Of a stretch of DNA of 19,354 bases, positions 5,987 to 14,501 are shown piece by piece (position 1 is the first letter of the stretch; each line of letters begins with the position of its first letter). The stretch is from CAYZEZ01 sp964477295. Lineage in GTDB: Bacteria > Bacteroidota > Bacteroidia > Bacteroidales > SM23-62. A program made the translations under genes and the position numbers. The DNA lies in the NCBI GenBank assembly GCA_964477295.1, contig CAYZEZ010000060.1, positions 1-19,354 on the forward strand, in the 5' to 3' direction. The notes beneath the pieces are model-generated. The model saw only the letters and a program-made list of their open reading frames with translations, did not search any database and was not told the DNA's origin.

Positions 5987-8101
5987 ATGGTTCAATATAA
6001 AATAGTATTATCCGTATCTTTTTTAATGACCTTGATATGGTCAGGATGCACGGTAGATAATCCCCCCGTTTACACAGGAGCTTACCTGCAAAACAGGGAC
6101 CCCCTGATCCAGATTCCATACCTTCAACTGCCTCTTGGAAGCATTCGGCCCGAAGGCTGGATGCTGGAACAGCTGTATCAGATGCGTGAAGGTTTAACCG
6201 GGCATCTCGATGAAGAATACTCCCGGGTAATCGGTCAGAGGAACGGCTGGCTTGGAGGTGATGGTGATGGTTGGGAAAGGGGACCGTACTGGCTTGACGG
6301 GCTCGTTCCACTGGCTTTCCTGCTGGATGATCCTGAACTGAAAGAAAAGATAAAACCGTGGATTGAATGGACCCTGAACAGCCAGACCCCGGAAGGCTAC
6401 TTCGGGCCGGTCCCTTTCGGAACCGAGCCGGAGCCGGAACCCGGTATCCAAAAGACCAGGAGACGCGACTGGTGGCCAAAGATGGTCATGATGAAGGTGC
6501 TGCAGCAATATTACAGTGCCACACACGACCAGCGGGTTGTTGAACTATTACTGAATTATTTCCGGTACCAGCTGGAAACCTTGCCACAAACCCCTTTGGA
6601 TAACTGGTCATTCTGGGCCAACCGGAGAGGAGGCGATAACCTGATGACGGTCTACTGGCTATACAATCTGACCGGAGAAAAATTCCTTCTCGACCTTGCC
6701 GCATTGATCCACCGGCAAACCTTTCCATGGACAACCGTATTCCTCCAGGATGACTGCTACGAGGGTCCCGAAGTTTCACACCTCTATCCATACAATGTCG
6801 GTAACAAATATCCATTCGACCCTGATCTGATCCGAAGGCTGTGTGTAAAGCAACTCCAGAGCTTTCATTGTGTAAACCTGGCCCAGGGTATCAAAGAACC
6901 TGTTATTTATTCCCAGCAGGATCAAAACCCGGTTTATCTTGATGCGGTGAAGAAAGCTTTCAGGGATATCAGGGAATATCACGGGCAACCCCAGGGAATG
7001 TACGGTGGCGACGAACCTATGCACGGCAACGATCCTACACAGGGAATAGAGCTCTGCTCAGTGGTTGAGTTAATGTATTCTCTTGAAAACATGCTTCAGA
7101 TTACAGGTGATATCCAGTTCGCCGATCACCTTGAAAAGATTGCCTATAATGCTCTCCCGGCTCAGGTTAAATCCGATTTTTCTGCCCGCCAGTATTTTCA
7201 ATGTGCAAACCAGGTGATGTTGACCCGGCACAGGCATAACTTTTATGAAGAGGATTATCATGGGGGGACAGATCTCTGTTTCGGGCTGCTTACAGGCTAT
7301 CCTTGCTGTACATGCAATATGCACCAGGGCTGGCCAAAATTTATTCAGAATTTGTTTTATGCCACACACGACCGTGGAGTAGCTGCATTGATGTATGCAC
7401 CATGCAGCGCCACTGTTATGGTAGCGGACAACATACCCGTAATGATCACAGAAAAAACCTGGTTCCCGTTCGATGAAAATATTGAATTCACAATTGAATG
7501 CAGGGACAGTGTTTCCTTTCCATTTCAACTCAGGATACCAGGATGGTGCGACCGGGCAGAGATCAGATTAAATGGTGAATTGTTCAGTAATCCCTTCAGG
7601 GGGACTATAACTACCATCGACAGGGAATGGAATGACGGGGATATATTAATCCTCACTCTCCCTATGGACATCTCGTATAGCAGGTGGGTTGAAAATTCAG
7701 TGGCCATTGAACGAGGCCCTCTTGTCTATGCATTAAAGATCAGGGAGGAATGGACAGAGAAAGATGATAATGACAGGTTTGGAAAATACGAAGAAGTACG
7801 GCCACTCGATCCGTGGAATTACGGACTGCTTGAAAGCAGTCTCCAGGATCCGGAAAATGGTTTTAAAGTTATCAGAAACGATACAAGGCACGATCAACCC
7901 TGGACACTTGATCATGCCCCGGTTAAGATCATGACCAGGGGCAAGATCATTCCCGACTGGAAACCATACCGGGAAATGGCCGGGCCGTTGCCTCACAGTT
8001 TACCCCTGCTGCATCTGCAGGATAAGGAAGCAGTAGAAATTACCCTTATCCCCTATGGCTGTACAAAACTCAGGATAACTGAATTCCCCGTGGTCAGGTA
8101 A
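5987..8101 (+). CDS. GH127-like (DUF1680) putative beta-L-arabinofuranosidase lipoprotein
   Basis: About 704 residues from the chosen ATG. This start gives a signal sequence MVQYKIVLSVSFLMTLIWSGC with a plausible lipoprotein cysteine at 21; the tryptophan at -3 makes the lipobox imperfect. The open frame extends upstream to an ATG at 5924, but those 21 residues would bury the signal. The body is an (alpha/alpha)6-barrel of the GH127 family followed by beta-sandwich regions. Bifidobacterium HypBA1 uses a zinc-bound cysteine nucleophile (Glu338, Cys340, Cys417, Cys418). The equivalents here are E355 and C357 (GIELCSVVEL) and C440 and C441 (YPCCTCN); E343 (GGDEPMHG) is the likely acid/base. The product would release L-arabinofuranose or a related sugar outside or in the periplasm. 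No SusC/SusD pair is adjacent, so it is not in a visible utilisation locus. Substrate is inferred from the family only. Confidence 0.85.
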   Translation: MVQYKIVLSVSFLMTLIWSGCTVDNPPVYTGAYLQNRDPLIQIPYLQLPLGSIRPEGWMLEQLYQMREGLTGHLDEEYSRVIGQRNGWLGGDGDGWERGPYWLDGLVPLAFLLDDPELKEKIKPWIEWTLNSQTPEGYFGPVPFGTEPEPEPGIQKTRRRDWWPKMVMMKVLQQYYSATHDQRVVELLLNYFRYQLETLPQTPLDNWSFWANRRGGDNLMTVYWLYNLTGEKFLLDLAALIHRQTFPWTTVFLQDDCYEGPEVSHLYPYNVGNKYPFDPDLIRRLCVKQLQSFHCVNLAQGIKEPVIYSQQDQNPVYLDAVKKAFRDIREYHGQPQGMYGGDEPMHGNDPTQGIELCSVVELMYSLENMLQITGDIQFADHLEKIAYNALPAQVKSDFSARQYFQCANQVMLTRHRHNFYEEDYHGGTDLCFGLLTGYPCCTCNMHQGWPKFIQNLFYATHDRGVAALMYAPCSATVMVADNIPVMITEKTWFPFDENIEFTIECRDSVSFPFQLRIPGWCDRAEIRLNGELFSNPFRGTITTIDREWNDGDILILTLPMDISYSRWVENSVAIERGPLVYALKIREEWTEKDDNDRFGKYEEVRPLDPWNYGLLESSLQDPENGFKVIRNDTRHDQPWTLDHAPVKIMTRGKIIPDWKPYREMAGPLPHSLPLLHLQDKEAVEITLIPYGCTKLRITEFPVVR

Positions 8102-8104
8102 AGA

Positions 8105-10414
8105 TCAGAATGGATAACCGATTGCAACATTAAACTGGGGCTTGTTTTTCGGTAAATATCCGGCCGGGTATCTTGTCGGATCGGAAATTTTAATCCCCAT
8201 ATCGAGCCTCATGATGAAAAAACTAAAATCCATACGGACACCTATCCCTGTGCCAACAGCCAGTTGTTTGTAAAATGAATTCAACCTGAACAAAGCACCC
8301 TCCCTGTCATCCTCTTCTCTGATAGCCCATATGTTCCCGGCATCCAGGAAAAAGGCCCCCTCTAGGATCCAGAATAACTTAAACCGGTATTCAATATTTC
8401 CTTCCAGCTTAATATCGGCCGTCTTATTCGGATAAACACTGGTGGTATCAAAATAGGTTCCCGGCCCGAGATCCCTTACCGGCCATGCCCTGATACCGTT
8501 TGCACCACCCGAGTAGTATTGCTTTTCAAACGGGATGGCAATGGCATTTCCGTAGGGATAAGCCGCCCCGGTAAAAAACCTGAAAATAAGTCTTGTTTTG
8601 CTTTCCAGCATATGATAGTACCGTATATCCAGATCACCTTTTACATATTGGGCATATTCATTTCCAAAGAGCGAAAAATATCCTTCCTCATTCGCCTTCC
8701 CAAAAGCTGTATTGACTCCTGATATCAGATTTCCGGCTTGTTCAATGTTTGAACGTATGTATAGGTAATTTCTTAATTTATTGATATCCTGATTGTTATA
8801 TATAAAACTGTAGGTTGTTGCAATGATCAGCCGGTCCTCATAACTGTGCCTCAGATAGGTATCCCTTATCTGGTCCCAAAAAGCATCGGAGCGATCAATC
8901 ATATTAACATAGTTCAATTCAAATGGGTGCATTATATGAAACATCGTTCTCGAGGCCTGCCAGTTATAGCCCAAAGCAGTATTGGCCAGGCTCCTTTCAT
9001 AATCAGGTCTGTTCTGGTAATTATACGAAATGGATATGCTTGTTTTGGGATTGAATTTCCGGATAAAATTCTCAGTCTTGAATGGCAACAGGAATTGGGG
9101 CACTGTAATTTTTGTTTCTGCACCCAATTCAACCATTTTATCAAAGCCGCTCTCATCAATTTTCTTAAGTGACTCCAGTGCTCCCTTGATTCTAAAGTTC
9201 AGCGCTTCTGCACCTCCGAAAAGGTTTCTGTGCAAATAACTTAAATTGCCCGCCACACCAATATTTCCGGATGAGTTGGTACCTTCCAGCTCTATTGTGT
9301 ACGATTGCAAATTACTCGGCGATAATTGAATATAACAGTCTATTGGATATACATCCCGCACGACATCATCGTAGGGATCAATCTCAACAAACTGAATATT
9401 TACCAGCTTAAATATGTGGAGCGAAGCAAGGTGCTTATAGGATTGGGTAACATCATCAATGCTGTATATCTGATCCGGAAGAATATAAATAGATTGGGAG
9501 ATTACCTTTGGATTGGTATTCAGCTTGTCCTGAAAATAAAATTCAAACTCCTTGTATTCCATGATCTCAAGCTTATTCCTGTATTCCTCAAAACTGAGTA
9601 ATGCCTGTTTCTGGTCAAAGTCAGGAAATACATATACATTATTGATTTTATACTTGCGATGCGGAACCTGCTTGTAATATCCCTCTTCATCCTTAAATTG
9701 ATATTTGTTGAGAACAACAGAAATCTTAGCCTGCATTGTCGTCCTTGAAGAATCGGCCTGAAACTGGATATTCTCCGGGTTGAAATTATAATATCCGTAT
9801 TGTTTAAGGTATGCTTCTATTCTTGAGCGCTCCTGCTGCAATAGATCCAGGTCAAACAATGATCCTTTTTTGACCAATGCTTCGGATGTGTCGTCCAGGA
9901 TTAATTGCTTCAGGGTCGTATCTAAGAAAATATAATTAATCTCAGATATGGTATAGGGCTCTCCTGATTTTACATTATAATGAACCGCTGCTTTTTGTTT
10001 CGAGAACCGTGTTGAATCCTTCACCTGTGCATAATAAAAACCTTTGTTTCTAAGGTAAAGATTGATTCTTTCCCTGTTTTTATCCACTTCATATTCATTC
10101 CACAGGACGGGTTCCTCACCAATTTTTTTCAGCCATCGGTTCACACCGTTGTCTTTATCACCCGACAAGTTATATAAGCCCAGGTAAAACTTCAGGCCAA
10201 GCATCCTTCTGTTAGGTTTGGGCCTTATATAACTATTCAGCTCATTTCTGTCGATGTCACGGTTATCAATTTTGGATTTATATTTGTTCAGCAAATATTC
10301 ATCTTCAGGCACATGCTTCGTGCTGCTGCAGGAAGAGAGGATATAAACCAGGCAGGTAATACATGTGGTTGTAATAGCTATCCTGCGAAATAAATATTTA
10401 TATACCTTGCCCAT
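8105..10414 (-). CDS. tamL: TamL, lipid-anchored Omp85-family outer-membrane assembly protein
   Basis: About 769 residues from the ATG at 10414. The N-terminus MGKVYKYLFRR, a hydrophobic stretch and LSSC form a lipoprotein signal, with the lipidated cysteine at about 29. POTRA domains fill roughly residues 90-330 (for example PYTISEINYIF and KYKINNVYVFP). A 16-strand barrel follows, with the conserved loop-6 motif SGGANGIRAWPVRDLGPG and a terminal phenylalanine (IGYPF). TamL is the lipidated Bacteroidota counterpart of TamA and works with TamB in envelope biogenesis. No tamB is visible here. The open frame also has a GTG at 10441, but that start would put nine residues (MKLIIFATI) before a better signal. 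It is divergent from an rRNA methyltransferase 42 bp away, a frequent neighbour of tamL, and tail to tail with the GH127-like gene, with 3 nt between stops. Confidence 0.9.
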   Translation of the reverse strand: MGKVYKYLFRRIAITTTCITCLVYILSSCSSTKHVPEDEYLLNKYKSKIDNRDIDRNELNSYIRPKPNRRMLGLKFYLGLYNLSGDKDNGVNRWLKKIGEEPVLWNEYEVDKNRERINLYLRNKGFYYAQVKDSTRFSKQKAAVHYNVKSGEPYTISEINYIFLDTTLKQLILDDTSEALVKKGSLFDLDLLQQERSRIEAYLKQYGYYNFNPENIQFQADSSRTTMQAKISVVLNKYQFKDEEGYYKQVPHRKYKINNVYVFPDFDQKQALLSFEEYRNKLEIMEYKEFEFYFQDKLNTNPKVISQSIYILPDQIYSIDDVTQSYKHLASLHIFKLVNIQFVEIDPYDDVVRDVYPIDCYIQLSPSNLQSYTIELEGTNSSGNIGVAGNLSYLHRNLFGGAEALNFRIKGALESLKKIDESGFDKMVELGAETKITVPQFLLPFKTENFIRKFNPKTSISISYNYQNRPDYERSLANTALGYNWQASRTMFHIMHPFELNYVNMIDRSDAFWDQIRDTYLRHSYEDRLIIATTYSFIYNNQDINKLRNYLYIRSNIEQAGNLISGVNTAFGKANEEGYFSLFGNEYAQYVKGDLDIRYYHMLESKTRLIFRFFTGAAYPYGNAIAIPFEKQYYSGGANGIRAWPVRDLGPGTYFDTTSVYPNKTADIKLEGNIEYRFKLFWILEGAFFLDAGNIWAIREEDDREGALFRLNSFYKQLAVGTGIGVRMDFSFFIMRLDMGIKISDPTRYPAGYLPKNKPQFNVAIGYPF

Positions 10415-10456
10415 TATTGTAGCAAATATAATTAACTTCACTCACAGTCATTTAAC

Positions 10457-11272
10457 ATGATTCAAAAAGTGATCAGCAAACCGGATATCAAATTAATACG
10501 TTCACTGGCCTTTAAAAAGTATCGGGTAAAGCACGGATTATTTGTTGCAGAGGGAGAAAAAATCATTTCTGAAATGCTTCGGGACGGGAACAGCAACACC
10601 CGATACAGAATACGGCAGATATTTAGCACCGGTGATTGGGAGCCGGCTTACCAGATACAAACAACCACCTTCCCGGAAGTAGTGCAAATAACAGATAAGG
10701 AACTGAAAAAGTGCTCATTACTCAGCACTCCCAATAAGGTTTTGGCCATCGTTGAAATTCCTGTCACTTCTCTCACTATCCATGAATCCGGGCAGGGAAT
10801 TACCCTTGTATTGGATGCCATAAGAAATCCGGGCAACCTGGGTACGATCATCAGGATCGCACATTGGTTTGGCGTTAAAAATATTGTCTGTTCTGATGAC
10901 TCGGTCGATCTGTATAATCCAAAAACCATCCAGTCCACTATGGGATCATTTTTAACCGTTAAGGTCCATTATGTTAACCTGACAGAGTACCTTGGCCGTG
11001 TCAGGGAGAAAAAAAACGGCATCATCTATGGCAGTTATGTGGAAGGTGAAAATATCTACACAACAGAAACAGACTCAAGTGCGGTTATTGTCCTGGGAAA
11101 TGAGTCGACGGGGATAGACAAACAACTGGATCAATTCATCGATAAAAAAATCCATATCCCTTCCTTTTCAGATGAAGACAAACCCGACTCCCTGAATGTT
11201 GCTGCCGCAGCTGCAATAATTGTTTCAGAGTTTCTTCGAAATCAATTGCCGTCGGTTTCAACCGACAGATAA
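10457..11272 (+). CDS. SpoU/TrmH-family (RlmB-like) rRNA 2'-O-methyltransferase
   Basis: A 271-residue SPOUT-class methyltransferase. Residues 1-105 form the substrate-binding domain (FVAEGEKIISEML is typical). The knotted catalytic domain carries motif 1 LDAIRNPGNLGTIIRIA (119-135) with the catalytic-type Asn and Arg, motif 2 VLGNESTGID (212-221) and motif 3 SLNVAAAAAI (245-254), which together bind S-adenosylmethionine. These enzymes methylate ribose 2'-OH groups in rRNA or tRNA; the exact nucleotide cannot be assigned. It is transcribed divergently from tamL and converges on porT, 86 nt away. Its last codons contain a perfect inverted repeat, GTCGGT/ACCGAC (11251-11266), without a following T run. 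Confidence 0.92.
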   Translation: MIQKVISKPDIKLIRSLAFKKYRVKHGLFVAEGEKIISEMLRDGNSNTRYRIRQIFSTGDWEPAYQIQTTTFPEVVQITDKELKKCSLLSTPNKVLAIVEIPVTSLTIHESGQGITLVLDAIRNPGNLGTIIRIAHWFGVKNIVCSDDSVDLYNPKTIQSTMGSFLTVKVHYVNLTEYLGRVREKKNGIIYGSYVEGENIYTTETDSSAVIVLGNESTGIDKQLDQFIDKKIHIPSFSDEDKPDSLNVAAAAAIIVSEFLRNQLPSVSTDR

Positions 11273-11358
11273 GGATTGAATATAAAATCAGAATTGATGG
11301 CCGGATATCTGTCTCAACAACAGACCCGTTGGCTGAAGCTAACAGCAACTGGCTCTGC

Positions 11359-12054
11359 CTATTCAAAGTGAAAACAAAGCATCACAACGTAGGAATTCAG
11401 CCTGTCGATAGAATTCACATATTGAGGAAAGCCTTCCGCCGGATCATCGACCAGCACATCACGCATTCCAACGGAAAGTTTTAACTCGGGTGAGAATTTA
11501 AAATATTGCAGGTAAAAATCAACCCCGAAGCCAATTTCGAAATATATATCAAAAGGCTTCAGCCTGACATAAATATCTGAACCTTCTTCATAGTCTTTCC
11601 GGGCAGCCAGGTCATACCTCACGTTGGCACCTGCCACAAAATAGGGACGGTAATTATTTACCCTCTTCGATTTGTACTTGATCAATAAAGGGAAATCGAG
11701 GAAATTCGATTCGAGTTGCATCCCTGTGTCAAAGACAGAGTCCACAAAAAAGTTGAGGGTTCTTTGACCAAATGTTATTCCGGGCAGAAACCTCAGGCCG
11801 AAGTACTCGCCAAGTCGAAGTTCCGATACAATACTCACCTGGAATCCAGGTGCGATACTGCTGACATCTGCAAAATAACCTGTGGTTCCGGGCCCCGGCC
11901 GCCTGATCCCAAAATCCATAGTGTTCAATCCCACCGTAAACCCGAAATGGATCATTTTAAAGTCAAAATCCGGATTGTTCTGAACTCTTGCTACCTGGGC
12001 CTGTGAATTCCACACTAACAATAGCAGCAATAATATGATCAGGGTTTTTCTCAA
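11359..12054 (-). CDS. porT: PorT-family outer-membrane beta-barrel protein, type IX secretion
   Basis: A 231-residue protein. The signal peptide MRKTLIILLLLLLVWNSQAQ is followed by HFGFTVGLNTMDFGI, characteristic of PorT. Amphipathic strands of an eight-stranded-type barrel follow, including GEYFGLRFLPGITFGQRTL, FLDFPLLIKYKSKRVNNYRP and VDFYLQYFKFSPELKLSVG, and the chain ends in aromatic CFHFE. PorT is needed for type IX secretion in Porphyromonas and Flavobacterium. The start codon is TTG: an in-frame TGA lies upstream and no ATG lies between it and the signal peptide. It is 65 nt downstream of purL on the same strand, so it may share the purL promoter. A generic outer-membrane beta-barrel protein is the alternative call. 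Confidence 0.8.
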   Translation of the reverse strand: MRKTLIILLLLLLVWNSQAQVARVQNNPDFDFKMIHFGFTVGLNTMDFGIRRPGPGTTGYFADVSSIAPGFQVSIVSELRLGEYFGLRFLPGITFGQRTLNFFVDSVFDTGMQLESNFLDFPLLIKYKSKRVNNYRPYFVAGANVRYDLAARKDYEEGSDIYVRLKPFDIYFEIGFGVDFYLQYFKFSPELKLSVGMRDVLVDDPAEGFPQYVNSIDRLNSYVVMLCFHFE

Positions 12055-12119
12055 ATGGATGTTGTAGTGTTTTGATTTAAACGGCGTTCAGGAACAGTTA
12101 TTATTAATAGACAGAGATA

Positions 12120-14348
12120 TCACTCTGATTTTCCATTCAGGATTTTTTCAAGGGATGAATTGTACTCCTTTTTTACATCACTGATGAATGCAAACGAAAG
12201 ATCGTCAATCCTGAGCTCACCCTTGGTGACATGTCCTAATGCTAAAAACGGGAAGTCCCTGTCAATCATAAAATCAATAAAATCTGTCTCTTTGGAACGC
12301 GACACCGAAACAATGATCCTGCTTTGGGCTTCCCCGAATAAAAACGCATCTATCCTTATTTCGGCAGGTGTAGTAATATCAAATCCCAGATCACGAGGCA
12401 TGGCCGATTCAACCAGGGCAACAAATAATCCACCATCCGACACATCGTGTGCAGAGCGAATAAGGTTGGTCCGGATCAATCCTTTTACCACATCCTGAAC
12501 CGCATATTCAAAATCGAGATCAAAGACAGGTGGAGGACTTTTCTTAACATTATGGTGGGTATACAGGTATTGTGAGCAAGCTATATCATTGATTGATTTC
12601 CCAATTAAAAAGATCACATCGCCCTTTTCTTTGAAGGCCAGGGTCATCTGGTGGTTCTTATTTTCCAGTATCCCCAGCATACCGATGACCGGCGTTGGAA
12701 ATACGGGTTCAGTTTTGTTGTCGATCGTAGCCTGGTTATAAAAACTGACGTTTCCGCCTGTAACAGGTGTCTGAAATTTCCTGCACGCTTCGCCCATGCC
12801 TTTCACTGCCTCTGAGAACTGCCAGTAGACCTCAGGATTGTAAGGATTGCCGAAGTTCAGGCAATTGGTGATGGCCACCGGTTCAGCGCCACTGCAAACC
12901 AGGTTCCGGGCCGCTTCCGCAACAGCTATCATGGTACCTATTTTCGGATCTGCATGAACATATCTCCCGTTGCAATCAGTAGTCAGCGCCAGTGCGGTCT
13001 GGGTACCCTTGATATTCACTATGCCCGCATCAGATGGAAAATTGGTGGCAAGGTTATTGGTCCTGACCATGGTGTCGTATTGTTCAAACACCCACTTTTT
13101 GGAAGCAATATTCGGATGTCTCACCAGTGAACAGGCAACTTCCTTAATATCTTCAGGAACCGGAATATCGTCGATATTGAATTCCTTAAATTCCTTGTAA
13201 TATGCGGGCTCTTTTATTTCCCTGTCATACTGCGGCGCCCCCCCTCCCAACACAAGAGATGAAGCCGGCACTTCGGCCACAAGCTCCTCACCAATATAAA
13301 ATTCCAGTTTATTCTCTTTAATCACTTCACCTATGATCTCACAGTTGAGGTCCCACTTATCAAATAATGCCTCAACCTCTTTTTCCCTGCCTTTTTCAAC
13401 CACAACCAGCATCCTTTCCTGGGATTCTGACAACAGTATCTCCCAGGCTTCCATATTTTGCTGCCTCATGGGAACTTTGCCAAGGTCGATGCGCATTCCA
13501 TGTTCACCTTTTGCCGACATCTCTGATGTGGAACATATAATGCCTGCTGCCCCCATATCCTGCATGCCGACCACTGCACCGGTTCTGTTCAGTTCGAGTG
13601 TGGCTTCAAGAAGCAATTTTTCCATGAATGGGTCTCCAACCTGGATTGACGGAATGTCATCGCCCGAATCTTCAGTGATATCGGCTGAGGCAAAAGTAGC
13701 TCCGTGAATGCCATCTTTCCCTGTGGAGGATCCAACGATATAAACAGGATTTCCTACACCTTTGGCCACGGCCGATATTAGCTCATCGTGCCTGACCAGG
13801 CCAACCGACATGGCATTCACCAAAGGATTCATATAATAACTGTCGTCGAAGAAAACCTCACCGCCAACAACAGGTACTCCAAAGGAGTTGCCATAATCGC
13901 CAATTCCCTTTACGACTCCCCTTATCAACCATTTTGTACGATCCTTATTCAAATCGCCGAATCTTAAAGAGTTCAGCTGGGCTACCGGACGGGCTCCCAT
14001 AGTGAATATGTCACGGTTAATCCCACCAACGCCTGTTGCCGCACCCTGGTATGGTTCGATGGCACAGGGATGATTGTGGGATTCAATTTTAAAGGCACAG
14101 GCCAGTCCGTTACCGATATCCACCAGTCCGGCATTTTCCTCACCTGCTTCGGCTAATAAATTCTTTCCTTCCCGGGGAAGGGTTTTCAACAGTTTGATCG
14201 AGTTCTTATAGGATGCATGTTCCGACCACATAACAGAATAAATGGATAACTCTGTGAAATTGGGGATCCTTCCCATGAAATCCCGGATCATTTGGAACTC
14301 CTCGGGTGTAAGACCCAATTCCTTAGCAGTTTGAACAGTTACTTCCAT
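12120..14348 (-). CDS. purL: phosphoribosylformylglycinamidine synthase, small-type subunit PurL
   Basis: A 742-residue ATP-dependent FGAM synthase subunit, which converts FGAR to FGAM in the fourth step of purine synthesis. The length matches the Bacillus/Thermotoga small PurL, which needs separate PurS and PurQ, rather than the single large enzyme of about 1,200-1,300 residues. H44 lies in the conserved SVMWSEHASYKNS. KIESHNHP (87-94) and QGAATGVGG (101-109) bind nucleotide and substrate. The second half repeats the fold, with GGAPQYDREIKEP, TGGNVSFYNQ and AHDVSDGGLFVALVESAM. No purS or purQ is in view; they must be elsewhere. A -7 element candidate sits 30 nt upstream of the ATG. porT follows 65 nt downstream. 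Confidence 0.96.
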   Translation of the reverse strand: MEVTVQTAKELGLTPEEFQMIRDFMGRIPNFTELSIYSVMWSEHASYKNSIKLLKTLPREGKNLLAEAGEENAGLVDIGNGLACAFKIESHNHPCAIEPYQGAATGVGGINRDIFTMGARPVAQLNSLRFGDLNKDRTKWLIRGVVKGIGDYGNSFGVPVVGGEVFFDDSYYMNPLVNAMSVGLVRHDELISAVAKGVGNPVYIVGSSTGKDGIHGATFASADITEDSGDDIPSIQVGDPFMEKLLLEATLELNRTGAVVGMQDMGAAGIICSTSEMSAKGEHGMRIDLGKVPMRQQNMEAWEILLSESQERMLVVVEKGREKEVEALFDKWDLNCEIIGEVIKENKLEFYIGEELVAEVPASSLVLGGGAPQYDREIKEPAYYKEFKEFNIDDIPVPEDIKEVACSLVRHPNIASKKWVFEQYDTMVRTNNLATNFPSDAGIVNIKGTQTALALTTDCNGRYVHADPKIGTMIAVAEAARNLVCSGAEPVAITNCLNFGNPYNPEVYWQFSEAVKGMGEACRKFQTPVTGGNVSFYNQATIDNKTEPVFPTPVIGMLGILENKNHQMTLAFKEKGDVIFLIGKSINDIACSQYLYTHHNVKKSPPPVFDLDFEYAVQDVVKGLIRTNLIRSAHDVSDGGLFVALVESAMPRDLGFDITTPAEIRIDAFLFGEAQSRIIVSVSRSKETDFIDFMIDRDFPFLALGHVTKGELRIDDLSFAFISDVKKEYNSSLEKILNGKSE

Positions 14349-14377
14349 GAAAAAATTATTTGAATGAAACTCCCTGA

Positions 14378-14385
14378 CAAATATA
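14378..14385 (-). promoter_or_regulatory. -7 promoter element candidate for purL(-porT)
   Basis: The minus strand reads TATATTTG, a full TAnnTTTG match, 29 nt before the purL ATG. Transcription would start about 25 nt before the ATG. The -33 region is AT-rich but lacks a clear TTG. It lies in the 153-nt divergent gap shared with the dehydrogenase gene. Confidence 0.45.
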
Positions 14386-14474
14386 GTTTTATTTTATCTA
14401 AATCCTGATCAGATTATCCCGATCCCGACAATTAGTACCGGGGACATCCGGTAATGCAAATCACAGGAATTTGC

Positions 14475-14482
14475 TAATTTTG
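14475..14482 (+). promoter_or_regulatory. -7 promoter element candidate for the short-chain dehydrogenase
   Basis: TAATTTTG matches TAnnTTTG fully and ends 19 nt before the ATG at 14502, implying a leader of about 13-16 nt. No convincing -33 TTG is seen at the 20-nt spacing. It is oriented opposite to the purL element about 90 nt away. Confidence 0.45.
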
Positions 14483-14501
14483 CCCGAACATCAATAATCT
14501 C

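Noticed and set aside
5961..5999. ATGAAAATCCTGCGG start upstream of the GH127 frame, looking like the onset of a signal peptide
   Set aside because: It is in another frame and meets a TAG after eleven codons; the in-frame ATG at 5987 gives a full signal sequence, so no frameshift is needed.
6194..7528. Several minus-strand open frames opposite the GH127-like gene
   Set aside because: They are mutually overlapping shadows without motifs or plausible starts; the sense frame has complete active-site motifs.
10423..10430. TATATTTG on the minus strand before tamL as a -7 element
   Set aside because: It matches the consensus but lies only 8 nt before the chosen ATG, which would make the mRNA nearly leaderless, and it has no -33 TTG; kept only as weak support against the GTG start at 10441.
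11251..11266. GTCGGT/ACCGAC hairpin at the end of the methyltransferase gene as a terminator
   Set aside because: No T run follows, and the loop is minimal; a second small hairpin at 11328-11343 also lacks a T run. Neither is convincing.
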